Origin: an uncultured Collinsella sp.
GTDB taxonomy: Bacteria; Actinomycetota; Coriobacteriia; Coriobacteriales; Coriobacteriaceae
Direction of reading: 5' to 3'
Assembly: GCA_958446785.1 (NCBI GenBank)
Contig: CAUCXP010000128.1
Location: 1 to 5,279 of the forward strand
Length of the DNA: 5,279 bases
Part shown: positions 1 to 5,279 of the stretch, piece after piece
How positions within the stretch are numbered: position 1 is the first letter of the stretch
Layout of the letters: every line of letters begins with the position of its first letter
Position numbers and translations under genes: made by a program
The notes under the pieces: generated by a model
What the model saw: the letters and a program-made list of their open reading frames with translations, nothing else
Told to the model about the DNA's origin: nothing
Database searches by the model: none

Positions 1-780
1 GTCGTGCTCAATTCCGACAGCACCGCCAACTGTTTCTATGCGATAGGCGAGACGGTTGCCCTGCGCGGCTCTACCAAGTCGGCAGCGCTTGCGGGCGATA
101 CGGTGACTATCGATGGCACCGTCGAGGGCGATGTCGAGGTTTGGGCCGATAAGCTCATCCTGGGCAAGAACGCCCACATCACCGGCACCGTGAACGCGCA
201 CGTCTCCGAGGACCCCGAGCGCGCCGCGGGAGCCGAGGTCGGCGCGCTCAAGATCGACCGCACCGAGAGCGAGGATACTTCCACCGTTAACGATGTCATC
301 GGCGGTATCGTCGCCGCGGCACTCTCGACCTGCTTTGTCGCCCTACTGCTCGAACTCGTCTTTCCGCGCGCAACCGCCAGCGCCGCCGGCATGCTCCACC
401 AGCGCCCCATGCCCCTGTGGGTGAGCGGTCTTCTGGGCACGATTGCTATCGTCCCCGCCGTCCTACTGCTAATTATCTCTATCGCTGGTCTGTCGCTTGC
501 CGGAGCCCTCATGTGCGGTGTTATTGGCATCGCGCTGGTGTCGAGTGCCTTTGCAGGGTGCGCGATCGCGCGCATGGTCGGACACAGCCAGAACCGCTAC
601 GCCATGGCGGCCGCCGGCGGCGTGATCGCAGGTGCACTTACGGCAATCCCCCTCGTAGGCGATTTCATCAGCGGCGTGGCCTTTGTCTTCACGCTCGGCT
701 ATGTTATCCAGATCATCTGGCGCAACGCTCACCTCAAGTCGCAACAGCCGGTTAATACGCCGGAACTCCCCACCGCCTAG
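1..780 (+). CDS. Bactofilin-like (polymer-forming) membrane protein, 5' end cut by window
   Basis: The reading frame is open at the left edge and ends at a TAG (778-780). A GTG at base 4 would give 258 residues, but no ribosome-binding site can be seen and the beta region begins at once, so the true start is probably outside the window. Counting from that GTG, residues about 16-66 contain short alternating strands such as GDTVTIDGTVEGDVEV and AHITGTVNAH, the glycine/valine rhythm of bactofilin-type beta-helices. A charged linker follows (67-97), then hydrophobic segments at roughly 98-120, 138-162, 163-188, 200-215 and 218-238, and a short polar tail. Known: many actinobacterial and firmicute proteins combine a polymer-forming region with membrane helices and are annotated as polymer-forming cytoskeletal proteins; their role is poorly defined. 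Inferred: a membrane-bound scaffold in the envelope. It converges with the pilus genes and shares no operon with them, so a pilus role is not implied. Confidence is good for the class and low for function. Confidence 0.7.
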   Translation, partial: VVLNSDSTANCFYAIGETVALRGSTKSAALAGDTVTIDGTVEGDVEVWADKLILGKNAHITGTVNAHVSEDPERAAGAEVGALKIDRTESEDTSTVNDVIGGIVAAALSTCFVALLLELVFPRATASAAGMLHQRPMPLWVSGLLGTIAIVPAVLLLIISIAGLSLAGALMCGVIGIALVSSAFAGCAIARMVGHSQNRYAMAAAGGVIAGALTAIPLVGDFISGVAFVFTLGYVIQIIWRNAHLKSQQPVNTPELPTA

Positions 781-787
781 CCGCCAA

Positions 788-820
788 CCGCCACAAAGGG
801 GACAGGCACCTTTGTGGTGG
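788..820. repeat. REP-like hairpin with GGGGACAGGCACC core
   Basis: CCACAAAGG (791-799) is matched exactly by its reverse complement CCTTTGTGG (809-817). The stem extends to 788-799/809-820 with one G-U pair. The 9-base loop holds GGACAGGCA. Stems around GGGGACAGGCACC / GGTGCCTGTCCCC resemble, from memory, dispersed intergenic REP-type elements linked to REP-associated Y1 transposases in several phyla. Only one copy is visible, so the repeat status is inferred; the hairpin itself is certain. It could also act as an extra terminator or mRNA-protecting stem for the left-hand gene. Confidence 0.55.
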
Positions 821-830
821 CACACAAACG

Positions 831-872
831 AAGCGGGGCACCCGATCGCATCGACCGGGTGCCCCGCTTTTT
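831..872. terminator. Strong intrinsic terminator between convergent genes
   Basis: A perfect 14-bp stem pairs 831-844 (AAGCGGGGCACCCG) with 856-869. The 11-base loop may add three inner pairs (TCG/CGA). On the plus strand the stem runs into TTTTT at 868-872, which ends the bactofilin-like gene. On the minus strand the stem is followed by a weaker T-rich stretch (CTTCGTTTGTG), so it can also end transcripts coming from the pilin gene, whose stop lies 32 bases away. It is the only clear terminator in the window and marks the downstream end of the pilus operon. Confidence 0.85.
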
Positions 873-903
873 CATGTCTCGTGTTGATATTCGAGGCGAG
901 CGA

Positions 904-2634
904 TTACTCCTCAGAACCCTCGTCGCGCTTACGGCTACGGATGAGGTGCGCCACACCAATGCACAGCACCGCGCCACCAGCAATCCAAGTGAACGTCACG
1001 CCGTTAAGGCCGGTCAGCGGGAGGTTAATCTGTTTGGTATTGCCGACGGTAATGTTAAAGGTGCCGTCGGAGTCCTTCTCCGAGTCAGACTTCGCCGTCA
1101 GCTTGTTGTCGCCAGAATTTCCGTCGGTGAGGCCGGCGATAATCTTGTCGTTCTGGTTCTTAGGATCAAGCGTGCTTTCGAGCAGAGTAAGACCGGCACC
1201 CGGATCATCGGCCTTCATGGTCGGCTTGATCTCAAAGGTGAAAGGCTCGACCGTGGTATAACCGTCGGGAGCAGAAGTTTCCGTGACGGTATAGACACCG
1301 GCGTCGAGACCGACGACTTTGATGATGCCGCCATTGGCGGTCTTGAATTTCCAGGGGGTTTTGCCAAGGGAGCCATCCTGCTGGACGTACAAATTCGTGG
1401 ATGCACCATCGTCCGCTCCGGTGGCCTGGATGGTGAACTCGGCACCGTCGAGGGCCGCCTCGGTGCCCAGGTCGACCTTGTTGATCTTGAGGCCGTAGGT
1501 GTAGTCCTTGACCTTGTCAGGCGGAGTCTGGCCCTTGCCATCCTTGTTCATGGGATTGTTGGAGTAGTTAAGTATCACGGTGTTGTCGTTACCCTCAGTG
1601 CCGGCAACGTTACTTTCAGTGCCGGCAACAATAGCGTCCGTGTTAATCCGCGCCTTATAGGAGACGACGACACAGGATTGTTTAGTGATTCCGCTGACGT
1701 CCTTCAGGTTTTCACAGGTCCACTTTGTCGTCTTAGCACCAGTCGAACTATCGACAGTTTCAGCACTCTGTTTAAAGTTGTTCGTAATTTTCCGACCGGT
1801 CTTGTGGGTCAGATCGCCTTTTGCATCGCTCACGCTATCGTATAGATAGACCTCAGCGTCCGACTGCAGCTTCAGGCCCTTGGAGATCTGGTCGGAGAAC
1901 TGATAGAAATACGTATCGTACTTATCGAAGTTCTCGGCGACGGTGCCGTAGAGGTTGTACGTCACGTCCTGGCCGATCTGGGAGTCGGCGGCGTCATGCT
2001 CTTTGCCGTCGGCATCGCTCACGATCTTCTTCTCGACGGTAGGGATTCCGGTTTTCTCGGTGACTTTAACGGGCGTGTTCCCCACGACAGTGAAGATGGG
2101 AGACGAGCCCGCCTCGCCGTCTCCGATGGTGCCGGCATCGGTCACAAAGAGCCAGTAACCGTGCTCTAGACCGGAGGCAACACCAGCACTCGTTGTCTTT
2201 TTGTCAGTAAGATCGTCCACAGCAGCGGCAATCTTATAAGCAATGTTGTCGGGGCCAACGCAATATGCATCGTTGGTTCCCGTCACCTTACTCGTGATCC
2301 AGTCCGCAGCGTCCTGGGCGGTCTTGCCCTTGTAAGTCGGCTCCTCATTCTTAATGACACCCTCGACAGCCGCCTTCACGCTACCGTTTGCCCAGGTAAT
2401 ATTACTCACAACCGTCTTACCTTCGACTGTCGCAACATCAGCCTTAAAAATCTGATAGCCATCGAATTCGGTATGGTTGCCCTCAACGTTCGCAATGGTC
2501 ACCGAGCCATTGGCCGTTGCAGCCGCATCCTCAGCAAACGCCATCGTGACCGGCGCCATCACACCGCCGAAGCTCAACGCTGCGGTAAGTCCGGCGGTTA
2601 CTGCCAGGCGGGCGATGTTCTTGGTTGTCTTCAT
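904..2634 (-). CDS. Major (backbone) pilin, LPXTG-anchored, SpaA/FimA type
   Basis: This 576-residue precursor is complete. Residues 1-34 form a signal peptide (KTTKN, hydrophobic core, probable cut after AFA). An N-terminal domain spans about 36-190. A backbone-pilin domain spans about 195-360, with Lys202, Asp248 in the F-S-D-x-x-S-x-G-L stretch and Asn351 before V-I-L-N-Y-S-N-N-P as likely isopeptide residues. A CnaB domain spans about 378-535, with Lys386, E-box Y448-TVTETSAPDG-Y459 (Glu452) and Asn532. The sorting signal LPLTG (538-542; bases 1009-1023) is followed by a hydrophobic span and the tail RSRKRDEGSEE. Known: class C sortases cleave such a motif between Thr and Gly and join it to a lysine of the next subunit. 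No canonical YPK pilin motif is seen; Lys194 in VKVTEK is the best candidate. Cysteines 307 and 321 could form a disulfide. It is last in the operon, with its own leader and ribosome-binding site, which fits a highly made shaft subunit. Its major-subunit role is inferred from LPLTG, position and architecture. Confidence 0.88.
   Translation of the reverse strand: MKTTKNIARLAVTAGLTAALSFGGVMAPVTMAFAEDAAATANGSVTIANVEGNHTEFDGYQIFKADVATVEGKTVVSNITWANGSVKAAVEGVIKNEEPTYKGKTAQDAADWITSKVTGTNDAYCVGPDNIAYKIAAAVDDLTDKKTTSAGVASGLEHGYWLFVTDAGTIGDGEAGSSPIFTVVGNTPVKVTEKTGIPTVEKKIVSDADGKEHDAADSQIGQDVTYNLYGTVAENFDKYDTYFYQFSDQISKGLKLQSDAEVYLYDSVSDAKGDLTHKTGRKITNNFKQSAETVDSSTGAKTTKWTCENLKDVSGITKQSCVVVSYKARINTDAIVAGTESNVAGTEGNDNTVILNYSNNPMNKDGKGQTPPDKVKDYTYGLKINKVDLGTEAALDGAEFTIQATGADDGASTNLYVQQDGSLGKTPWKFKTANGGIIKVVGLDAGVYTVTETSAPDGYTTVEPFTFEIKPTMKADDPGAGLTLLESTLDPKNQNDKIIAGLTDGNSGDNKLTAKSDSEKDSDGTFNITVGNTKQINLPLTGLNGVTFTWIAGGAVLCIGVAHLIRSRKRDEGSEE
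1588..1629 (-). repeat. 21-bp in-frame tandem duplication within the major pilin gene
   Basis: Two adjacent 21-base units (1588-1608 and 1609-1629) match at 19 of 21 positions, differing only by CC (1593-1594) versus TT (1614-1615). In protein they give VAGTESN followed by VAGTEGN (residues 336-349), just before the likely isopeptide Asn351 of the backbone domain. The unit is a multiple of three, so gain or loss of copies would keep the frame and only change loop length. Confidence 0.85.
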
Positions 2635-2640
2635 GTTTGA

Positions 2641-2648
2641 TCCTCTTT
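2641..2648 (-). promoter_or_regulatory. Ribosome-binding site of the major pilin
   Basis: On the minus strand AAAGAGGA lies six bases before the ATG at 2634-2632. This supports that ATG as the start, as does the signal peptide that begins right after it. No convincing -35/-10 pair was found in the leader. Confidence 0.75.
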
Positions 2649-2673
2649 CTTGGAGGGTTCTCTAGTAACTTTT

Positions 2674-2766
2674 TCAAAACCAATGATCATCAGGTCGGTA
2701 GGCCTGCGCGTCACTCGCTACGGAGGCAGTACGCCATTGAGCAAGGGGGGGGCAATTATTTTTCAC
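2674..2766 (-). other. Possible 30-codon leader ORF crossing the C8 tract
   Basis: A GTG at 2766-2764 lies four bases after GGAGGAGGT (2779-2771), a very strong ribosome-binding sequence inside the last codons of the MPSTG pilin. The frame overlaps that gene's stop, reads through the C8 run and ends at TGA (2676-2674), 39 bases before the major-pilin ATG. The product would begin VKNNCPPLAQW and end RPDDHWF; I recognise no family. With a tract of 7 or 9 the frame would stop much earlier (TAG about codon 16, or TGA about codon 19). The Shine-Dalgarno-like sequence may be chance from glycine/arginine codons, since the Gly-Arg-Arg-Glu tail also occurs in the upstream gene. It could be a coupled leader peptide or no gene at all. 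Confidence 0.25.
2745..2752. repeat. G8/C8 homopolymer just past the pilin stop codon
   Basis: Eight consecutive G on the plus strand (C on the coding strand) begin three bases after the TAA of the MPSTG pilin. Homopolymers of this length are slippage-prone in bacteria, and G-tracts in sortase-pilus genes of bifidobacteria have been proposed to cause phase variation. Here the tract is outside the annotated pilin frames, so any effect would be on the leader and not on either pilin sequence. Confidence 0.8.
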
Positions 2767-4399
2767 GGCGACCTCCTCCCCGCTTGATGACGAGCGCGGC
2801 AACAATAGCCGCCACTCCGATGGCAGCCAAAGCCGCCACCAGCACCAACGTTCTATCTCCCGTCGAGGGCATAAAGCCTCGACTTGCTTCTTTGTTTGGG
2901 GTGTTGAGCACAGACAGTCCAATCGAACCCGTCCCGGCATCGGCGGTATCAACCCGCAGGGGGCTTTCGGCCGACACGGTCACTTTGGGCTTCGCGGCTG
3001 CTACCTGTTTAACGTCCAGTCCCTCAGCCGTAACCGTCACCGTACGTTTGCCCTCAAAGGCGGTGTAGCCCTTGGGTGCCGCGATTTCCTCGACGGCGTA
3101 GACGCCCGCGTCCACACCGGTCAATTCCACATGGCCATCCGCGCCCGTGGTGACGCACGCGTCGGCATCCGTCGACCACGAGCCGTCAGTCGTTAGAATG
3201 CGCCCGCGGTCATCGATGATGCGCAGCTTGGCGCCCGCGAGCGGTTTATCGTCCGAGCTTGAGCGCTTGATCAGACTGAGTCCCCAGGTGTAGGCGCACG
3301 CGTCATCGCTCGGCGTGCGGGTGAAGCCGGCGTCGCCGGACTGGTCGGCTAAGGGGGAGCGCGGGTAACGCAGGTAGACCTCGTTGGGATTGCCCTTGGT
3401 AGCGCCTCGATTGCAGTTGGCCCCCAACGGCGCATTGTAGACAGCAACCACGCGGGCACCCGCGGTAAAGGCGCCGGCCCCGCCGAGCGCGGCGACCAGG
3501 TCGCCGGTGCGCACGGTGAAGGCGTCCCCCTCGATCGAGACCTTGCACTGTGAAGTAATGTCTGTCCACCCTTTGGCCGGCGTCGAGTTGGCGTTGCCGT
3601 CCTCACATTCGACGGCGTCGAAGCCGCCGTCCGCGCCCGGCGCCGCGTACACGCACATGCTCGTGGCCACCTTGGAGGGGTCGAGCCCCGCGCTCATGGT
3701 GTCGACGAACCGCACCGCGTAGGTGTCGTAGGCCGTGAGCCCCGCCGGGACCGTGGCAGAGAGGCGCCAGTACAGGTCGTCGGCGACCGTGGCGTCGGCG
3801 GCCTTCTGCCATGCGGCGGTGCTGTCCTCCAGCACGTGCTTGGCCACCTTGGGAGTGGCGGCCTTGGGCTTGACGGCGACGGCGCTGCCGCCGACCAGGG
3901 CCATGATCGGCGCGGTACCGGCCTCGTTCTGGGCGATGGTGTCGTCGTCGGCGACGATAAGCCAGTAGCCACAGGGCAGCTCGGCCGTCGTGCCCGCGTT
4001 AAGGGCCACGGACACAGCGCCTGCTTTGACTATTGCGCGGGCAAGTTTTGCCGTCAGCGCCGTCGTCATGTGTCCGTCGGCATTCATCCATTCGGCAGCC
4101 TCTTGCGCCGTCGAGGCCGTGCTGTCAAGCCCCGCATCATGAAGCACGGGAAGAACGGCCTGGCGAACAGCATCATTCGCCCACGCCAAGTCCGTCGCGA
4201 CCTTTTGATCGAAGCCGGCTTTATCGGTAACAGTTGCCGAAAAGAGCTGGTACGCATCGTATTGCGTCGCGACGTCGCCGCCAATCGTGATGGCCCCGGC
4301 ATCGGCAGCACGGGCCATCACGGGCGACGCTGCAAAAGCGAGGATAGCCGTCATGGCCACCATCATGACGGTCAACAAGCGGCGGTGCAGTTTACTCAC
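2756..4399 (-). CDS. Second (minor/basal-type) pilin with MPSTG sorting signal
   Basis: This 547-residue precursor starts at GTG 4399-4397, chosen because GAGGTG sits just upstream and a typical signal peptide (SKLHRR, hydrophobic core, cut near ARA, residue 31) follows. An earlier ATG at 4474 would add 25 residues ahead of it. It is a paralog of the major pilin along its length: YDAYQLFSA / FDGYQIFKA, LAWANDAV / ITWANGSV, CGYWLIVADDDTI / HGYWLFVTDAGTI. The backbone-type domain (about 180-345) has Lys187, Asp233 and Asn339 at the equivalent sites. The CnaB domain (about 370-502) has Lys378, E-box Y434-AVEEIAAPKG-Y445 (Glu438) and Asn499. The sorting signal is MPSTG (510-514; bases 2858-2872), with Met where Leu is usual, then a hydrophobic span and KRGGGRREK. 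Seven cysteines follow the signal peptide (143, 249, 265, 285, 329, 368, 415), more than in the major pilin. Known: minor pilins decorate or anchor the shaft. A basal role is inferred; it could instead be a second shaft protein. Confidence 0.83.
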   Translation of the reverse strand: MSKLHRRLLTVMMVAMTAILAFAASPVMARAADAGAITIGGDVATQYDAYQLFSATVTDKAGFDQKVATDLAWANDAVRQAVLPVLHDAGLDSTASTAQEAAEWMNADGHMTTALTAKLARAIVKAGAVSVALNAGTTAELPCGYWLIVADDDTIAQNEAGTAPIMALVGGSAVAVKPKAATPKVAKHVLEDSTAAWQKAADATVADDLYWRLSATVPAGLTAYDTYAVRFVDTMSAGLDPSKVATSMCVYAAPGADGGFDAVECEDGNANSTPAKGWTDITSQCKVSIEGDAFTVRTGDLVAALGGAGAFTAGARVVAVYNAPLGANCNRGATKGNPNEVYLRYPRSPLADQSGDAGFTRTPSDDACAYTWGLSLIKRSSSDDKPLAGAKLRIIDDRGRILTTDGSWSTDADACVTTGADGHVELTGVDAGVYAVEEIAAPKGYTAFEGKRTVTVTAEGLDVKQVAAAKPKVTVSAESPLRVDTADAGTGSIGLSVLNTPNKEASRGFMPSTGDRTLVLVAALAAIGVAAIVAALVIKRGGGRREK

Positions 4400-5279
4400 G
4401 ACGACCACCTCGATCTTGATCGCGATGGCGACGAGCATGCATCCATGTCGCAGCAAAACACAGCAGCGATGCACCAGCCAGATACGTCATAGTCAAGCCA
4501 GCCCCGCCCGCCTCAGGAAGCGTGGTCGAATACTTGTTGATAAAAGTCGGCGGCACCTGGGAGTCATCGTCATACGTGACGACGGTGTCGAGCTGCTCAC
4601 TTTTATTGTCGATAGTCACGTTAACCGTGACATTGTGCCCGACTGTGTCGTAGGTGATGTGGTCCTTGACGTTGTTCTCGGCGCCATCGGGGACGACCTC
4701 GGAGATGGTGTATGTGTAGGTATCAGCCTTGTTGTAGTCGACGTTGAAAGAGACATTGCCCCCGGCGTCGTTGGTCACCGTCTGGAGCACCCTGCCGTCG
4801 CTATCCTTAAGCGCAAACGAGAACTGCCCCTTCTTGAATGTGCCCCCTTCAAGCACTTTCTTAGCCCGGATTGTTGCGGATCCCTTTAGACGATTGTCAT
4901 AGACCCAAATCTCGTCCTTTTTGTCATCGCCGATGATATCCGCGCCGCCGACGATGGTCTTCGCCTTAGCTAGCGCAGCTTGATAATCCTCGTCGCTCTC
5001 GTTGCCCTTGAGCATGATCCACGTAGGCTCGGCCTTGGCGTAGCCAGCAGGCGCGCTGATCTCCTCAAGCTGGTAGAGCACGCAACTGTTCATCGCGCTG
5101 CCGCTCGTGCCGAACGAGATTTTGCCGTTGTCGTCGGTCTCAGCGGTGGCAAACAACTTCCTGGCGCTCTCCCCGCCCATATCCACGCTGTAGAGTGCGA
5201 ACCCCGCCCCTTTGAGCGTCGCCCCAACCTGCTGCGCATCGTACTTGGTCATCGTGATACCGTAGCCGTTGCCGCCCGC
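4392..5279 (-). CDS. Pilus adhesin/tip-type surface protein, C-terminal part (CnaB + Spy0128/FctA domains, LPEAG)
   Basis: The frame is open at the right edge, so only the C-terminal 295 residues are seen. Numbering from the internal Met at 5252, a CnaB-type domain occupies about 1-121, with Lys3 (TMTKYDA), E-box Y60-QLEEISAPAG-Y71 (Glu64) and Asn120 (YDN). A Spy0128/FctA-type domain follows at about 124-241: IRAKKVLEG (Lys131 or 132), F-S-F-A-L-K-D, YTYTISE (Glu185), TYDTVGHNVTV and FINKY (Asn239). These residues match the Lys-Glu-Asn sets known to form isopeptide bonds in such domains. The sorting signal LPEAG (245-249; bases 4506-4520) has Ala in place of Thr and is followed by a hydrophobic span and HARRHRDQDRGGRRE. 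Being first of the visible genes, with this C-terminus, it resembles the large tip adhesins that open many pilus operons; the binding part would lie beyond the window, so ligand and total length are unknown. Its stop overlaps the next start. Confidence 0.82.
   Translation of the reverse strand, partial: AGGNGYGITMTKYDAQQVGATLKGAGFALYSVDMGGESARKLFATAETDDNGKISFGTSGSAMNSCVLYQLEEISAPAGYAKAEPTWIMLKGNESDEDYQAALAKAKTIVGGADIIGDDKKDEIWVYDNRLKGSATIRAKKVLEGGTFKKGQFSFALKDSDGRVLQTVTNDAGGNVSFNVDYNKADTYTYTISEVVPDGAENNVKDHITYDTVGHNVTVNVTIDNKSEQLDTVVTYDDDSQVPPTFINKYSTTLPEAGGAGLTMTYLAGASLLCFAATWMHARRHRDQDRGGRRE
4406..4411 (-). promoter_or_regulatory. Ribosome-binding site deciding the GTG start of the MPSTG pilin
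   Basis: GAGGTG on the minus strand, inside the last codons of the upstream adhesin gene, is six bases before GTG 4399-4397. The start and the upstream stop share GTGAGTAA (4399-4392), an 8-base overlap typical of translational coupling, so the two proteins are probably made in linked amounts. Confidence 0.7.

Larger units (their letters stand above)
2635..2755 (-). other. 121-base leader between the two pilin genes
   Basis: This spacer separates the MPSTG-pilin stop (2758-2756) from the major-pilin ATG (2634). In the direction of transcription it holds a C8 run, a mixed-composition middle, an 8-bp palindrome ATGATCAT (2683-2690), an AT-rich patch with AAAAAG, and the ribosome-binding site. 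The other gene junction in the operon overlaps, so this long gap stands out and probably carries control of the major pilin, either by an internal promoter or at RNA level. I see no strong terminator hairpin and no confident promoter hexamers in it. Confidence 0.5.

Noticed and set aside
4..6. GTG at base 4 as the true start of the bactofilin-like gene
   Set aside because: No upstream sequence to show a ribosome-binding site, and the protein begins directly in the beta region without a signal or lead-in; the gene is better treated as cut by the window.
814..1845. A 343-codon plus-strand open frame opposite the major pilin
   Set aside because: It begins within the REP-like hairpin, crosses the terminator, has low-complexity content with no recognisable domain, and lies antisense to a pilin with a signal peptide, E-box and LPLTG.
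2635..2755. A classical terminator, riboswitch or sigma-70 promoter in the leader
   Set aside because: Only short stems such as GCCT/AGGC (2702-2705/2724-2727) and poor hexamer matches were found, not enough to call any of these.
4400..4474. Longer start (ATG at 4474) for the MPSTG pilin
   Set aside because: It would put 25 residues including cysteines before a normal signal peptide and overlap the adhesin gene by 83 bases, whereas GTG 4399 has a well-placed GAGGTG.
3836..4492. A 218-codon plus-strand open frame opposite the MPSTG pilin
   Set aside because: Arg/Gly/His-rich composition typical of antisense frames in GC-rich DNA; it covers a gene with clear pilin homology and no start signal was seen.
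4287..4889. A 200-codon plus-strand open frame opposite the adhesin/minor pilin junction
   Set aside because: It spans the antisense of two coding regions with recognised domains and shows no domain of its own.
1..5279. CRISPR array, tRNA, rRNA, transposase or phage genes
   Set aside because: None seen: no regularly spaced repeats, no tRNA-like fold and no such protein in any frame.

Overview
The window most likely comes from a gut actinobacterium of the class Coriobacteriia, with Collinsella as my best guess. The reasons are high but uneven GC content, GTG starts, pilins with coriobacterial-looking sequence, and an LPEAG-type sorting signal. The genus is an inference from protein style, because there is no rRNA or housekeeping marker here.

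Layout, left to right: (1) 1-780, plus strand: the 3' part of a gene for a membrane protein with a short bactofilin-like (polymer-forming) beta-strand region followed by four or five hydrophobic segments. (2) 781-903: a convergent intergenic spacer with two strong hairpins, a REP-like element around a GGGGACAGGCACC core and a GC-rich terminator with a T-run. (3) 904-5279, minus strand: a sortase-dependent pilus locus read right to left. Transcription would pass first through a large pilus adhesin or tip-type protein (only its C-terminal 295 residues are visible; LPEAG signal), then a second pilin (MPSTG signal) whose GTG start overlaps the adhesin stop by 8 bases, then, after a 121-base leader, the probable major pilin (LPLTG signal).

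How the genes work together: all three surface proteins carry a sorting signal, a membrane anchor and a basic tail, and all contain domains expected to form internal Lys-Asn isopeptide bonds. The two complete pilins are clear paralogs with the same order of parts (signal peptide, N-terminal domain, backbone-type domain, CnaB domain, anchor). A class C sortase would join them into a fibre and a housekeeping sortase would attach it to the wall. Neither enzyme is in the window, and the operon ends at the terminator, so a sortase could only be encoded upstream of the adhesin (beyond the right edge) or elsewhere.

The most interesting spot is the leader between the two complete pilin genes. It has an 8-base G/C homopolymer just past the upstream stop codon, and a small ORF with a strong ribosome-binding site that reads through this tract only when it is 8 long. 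This could be a slippage-prone switch on major-pilin expression, but it is a hypothesis. This is a recognisable type of system with some unusual local details, not a clearly new class of system.
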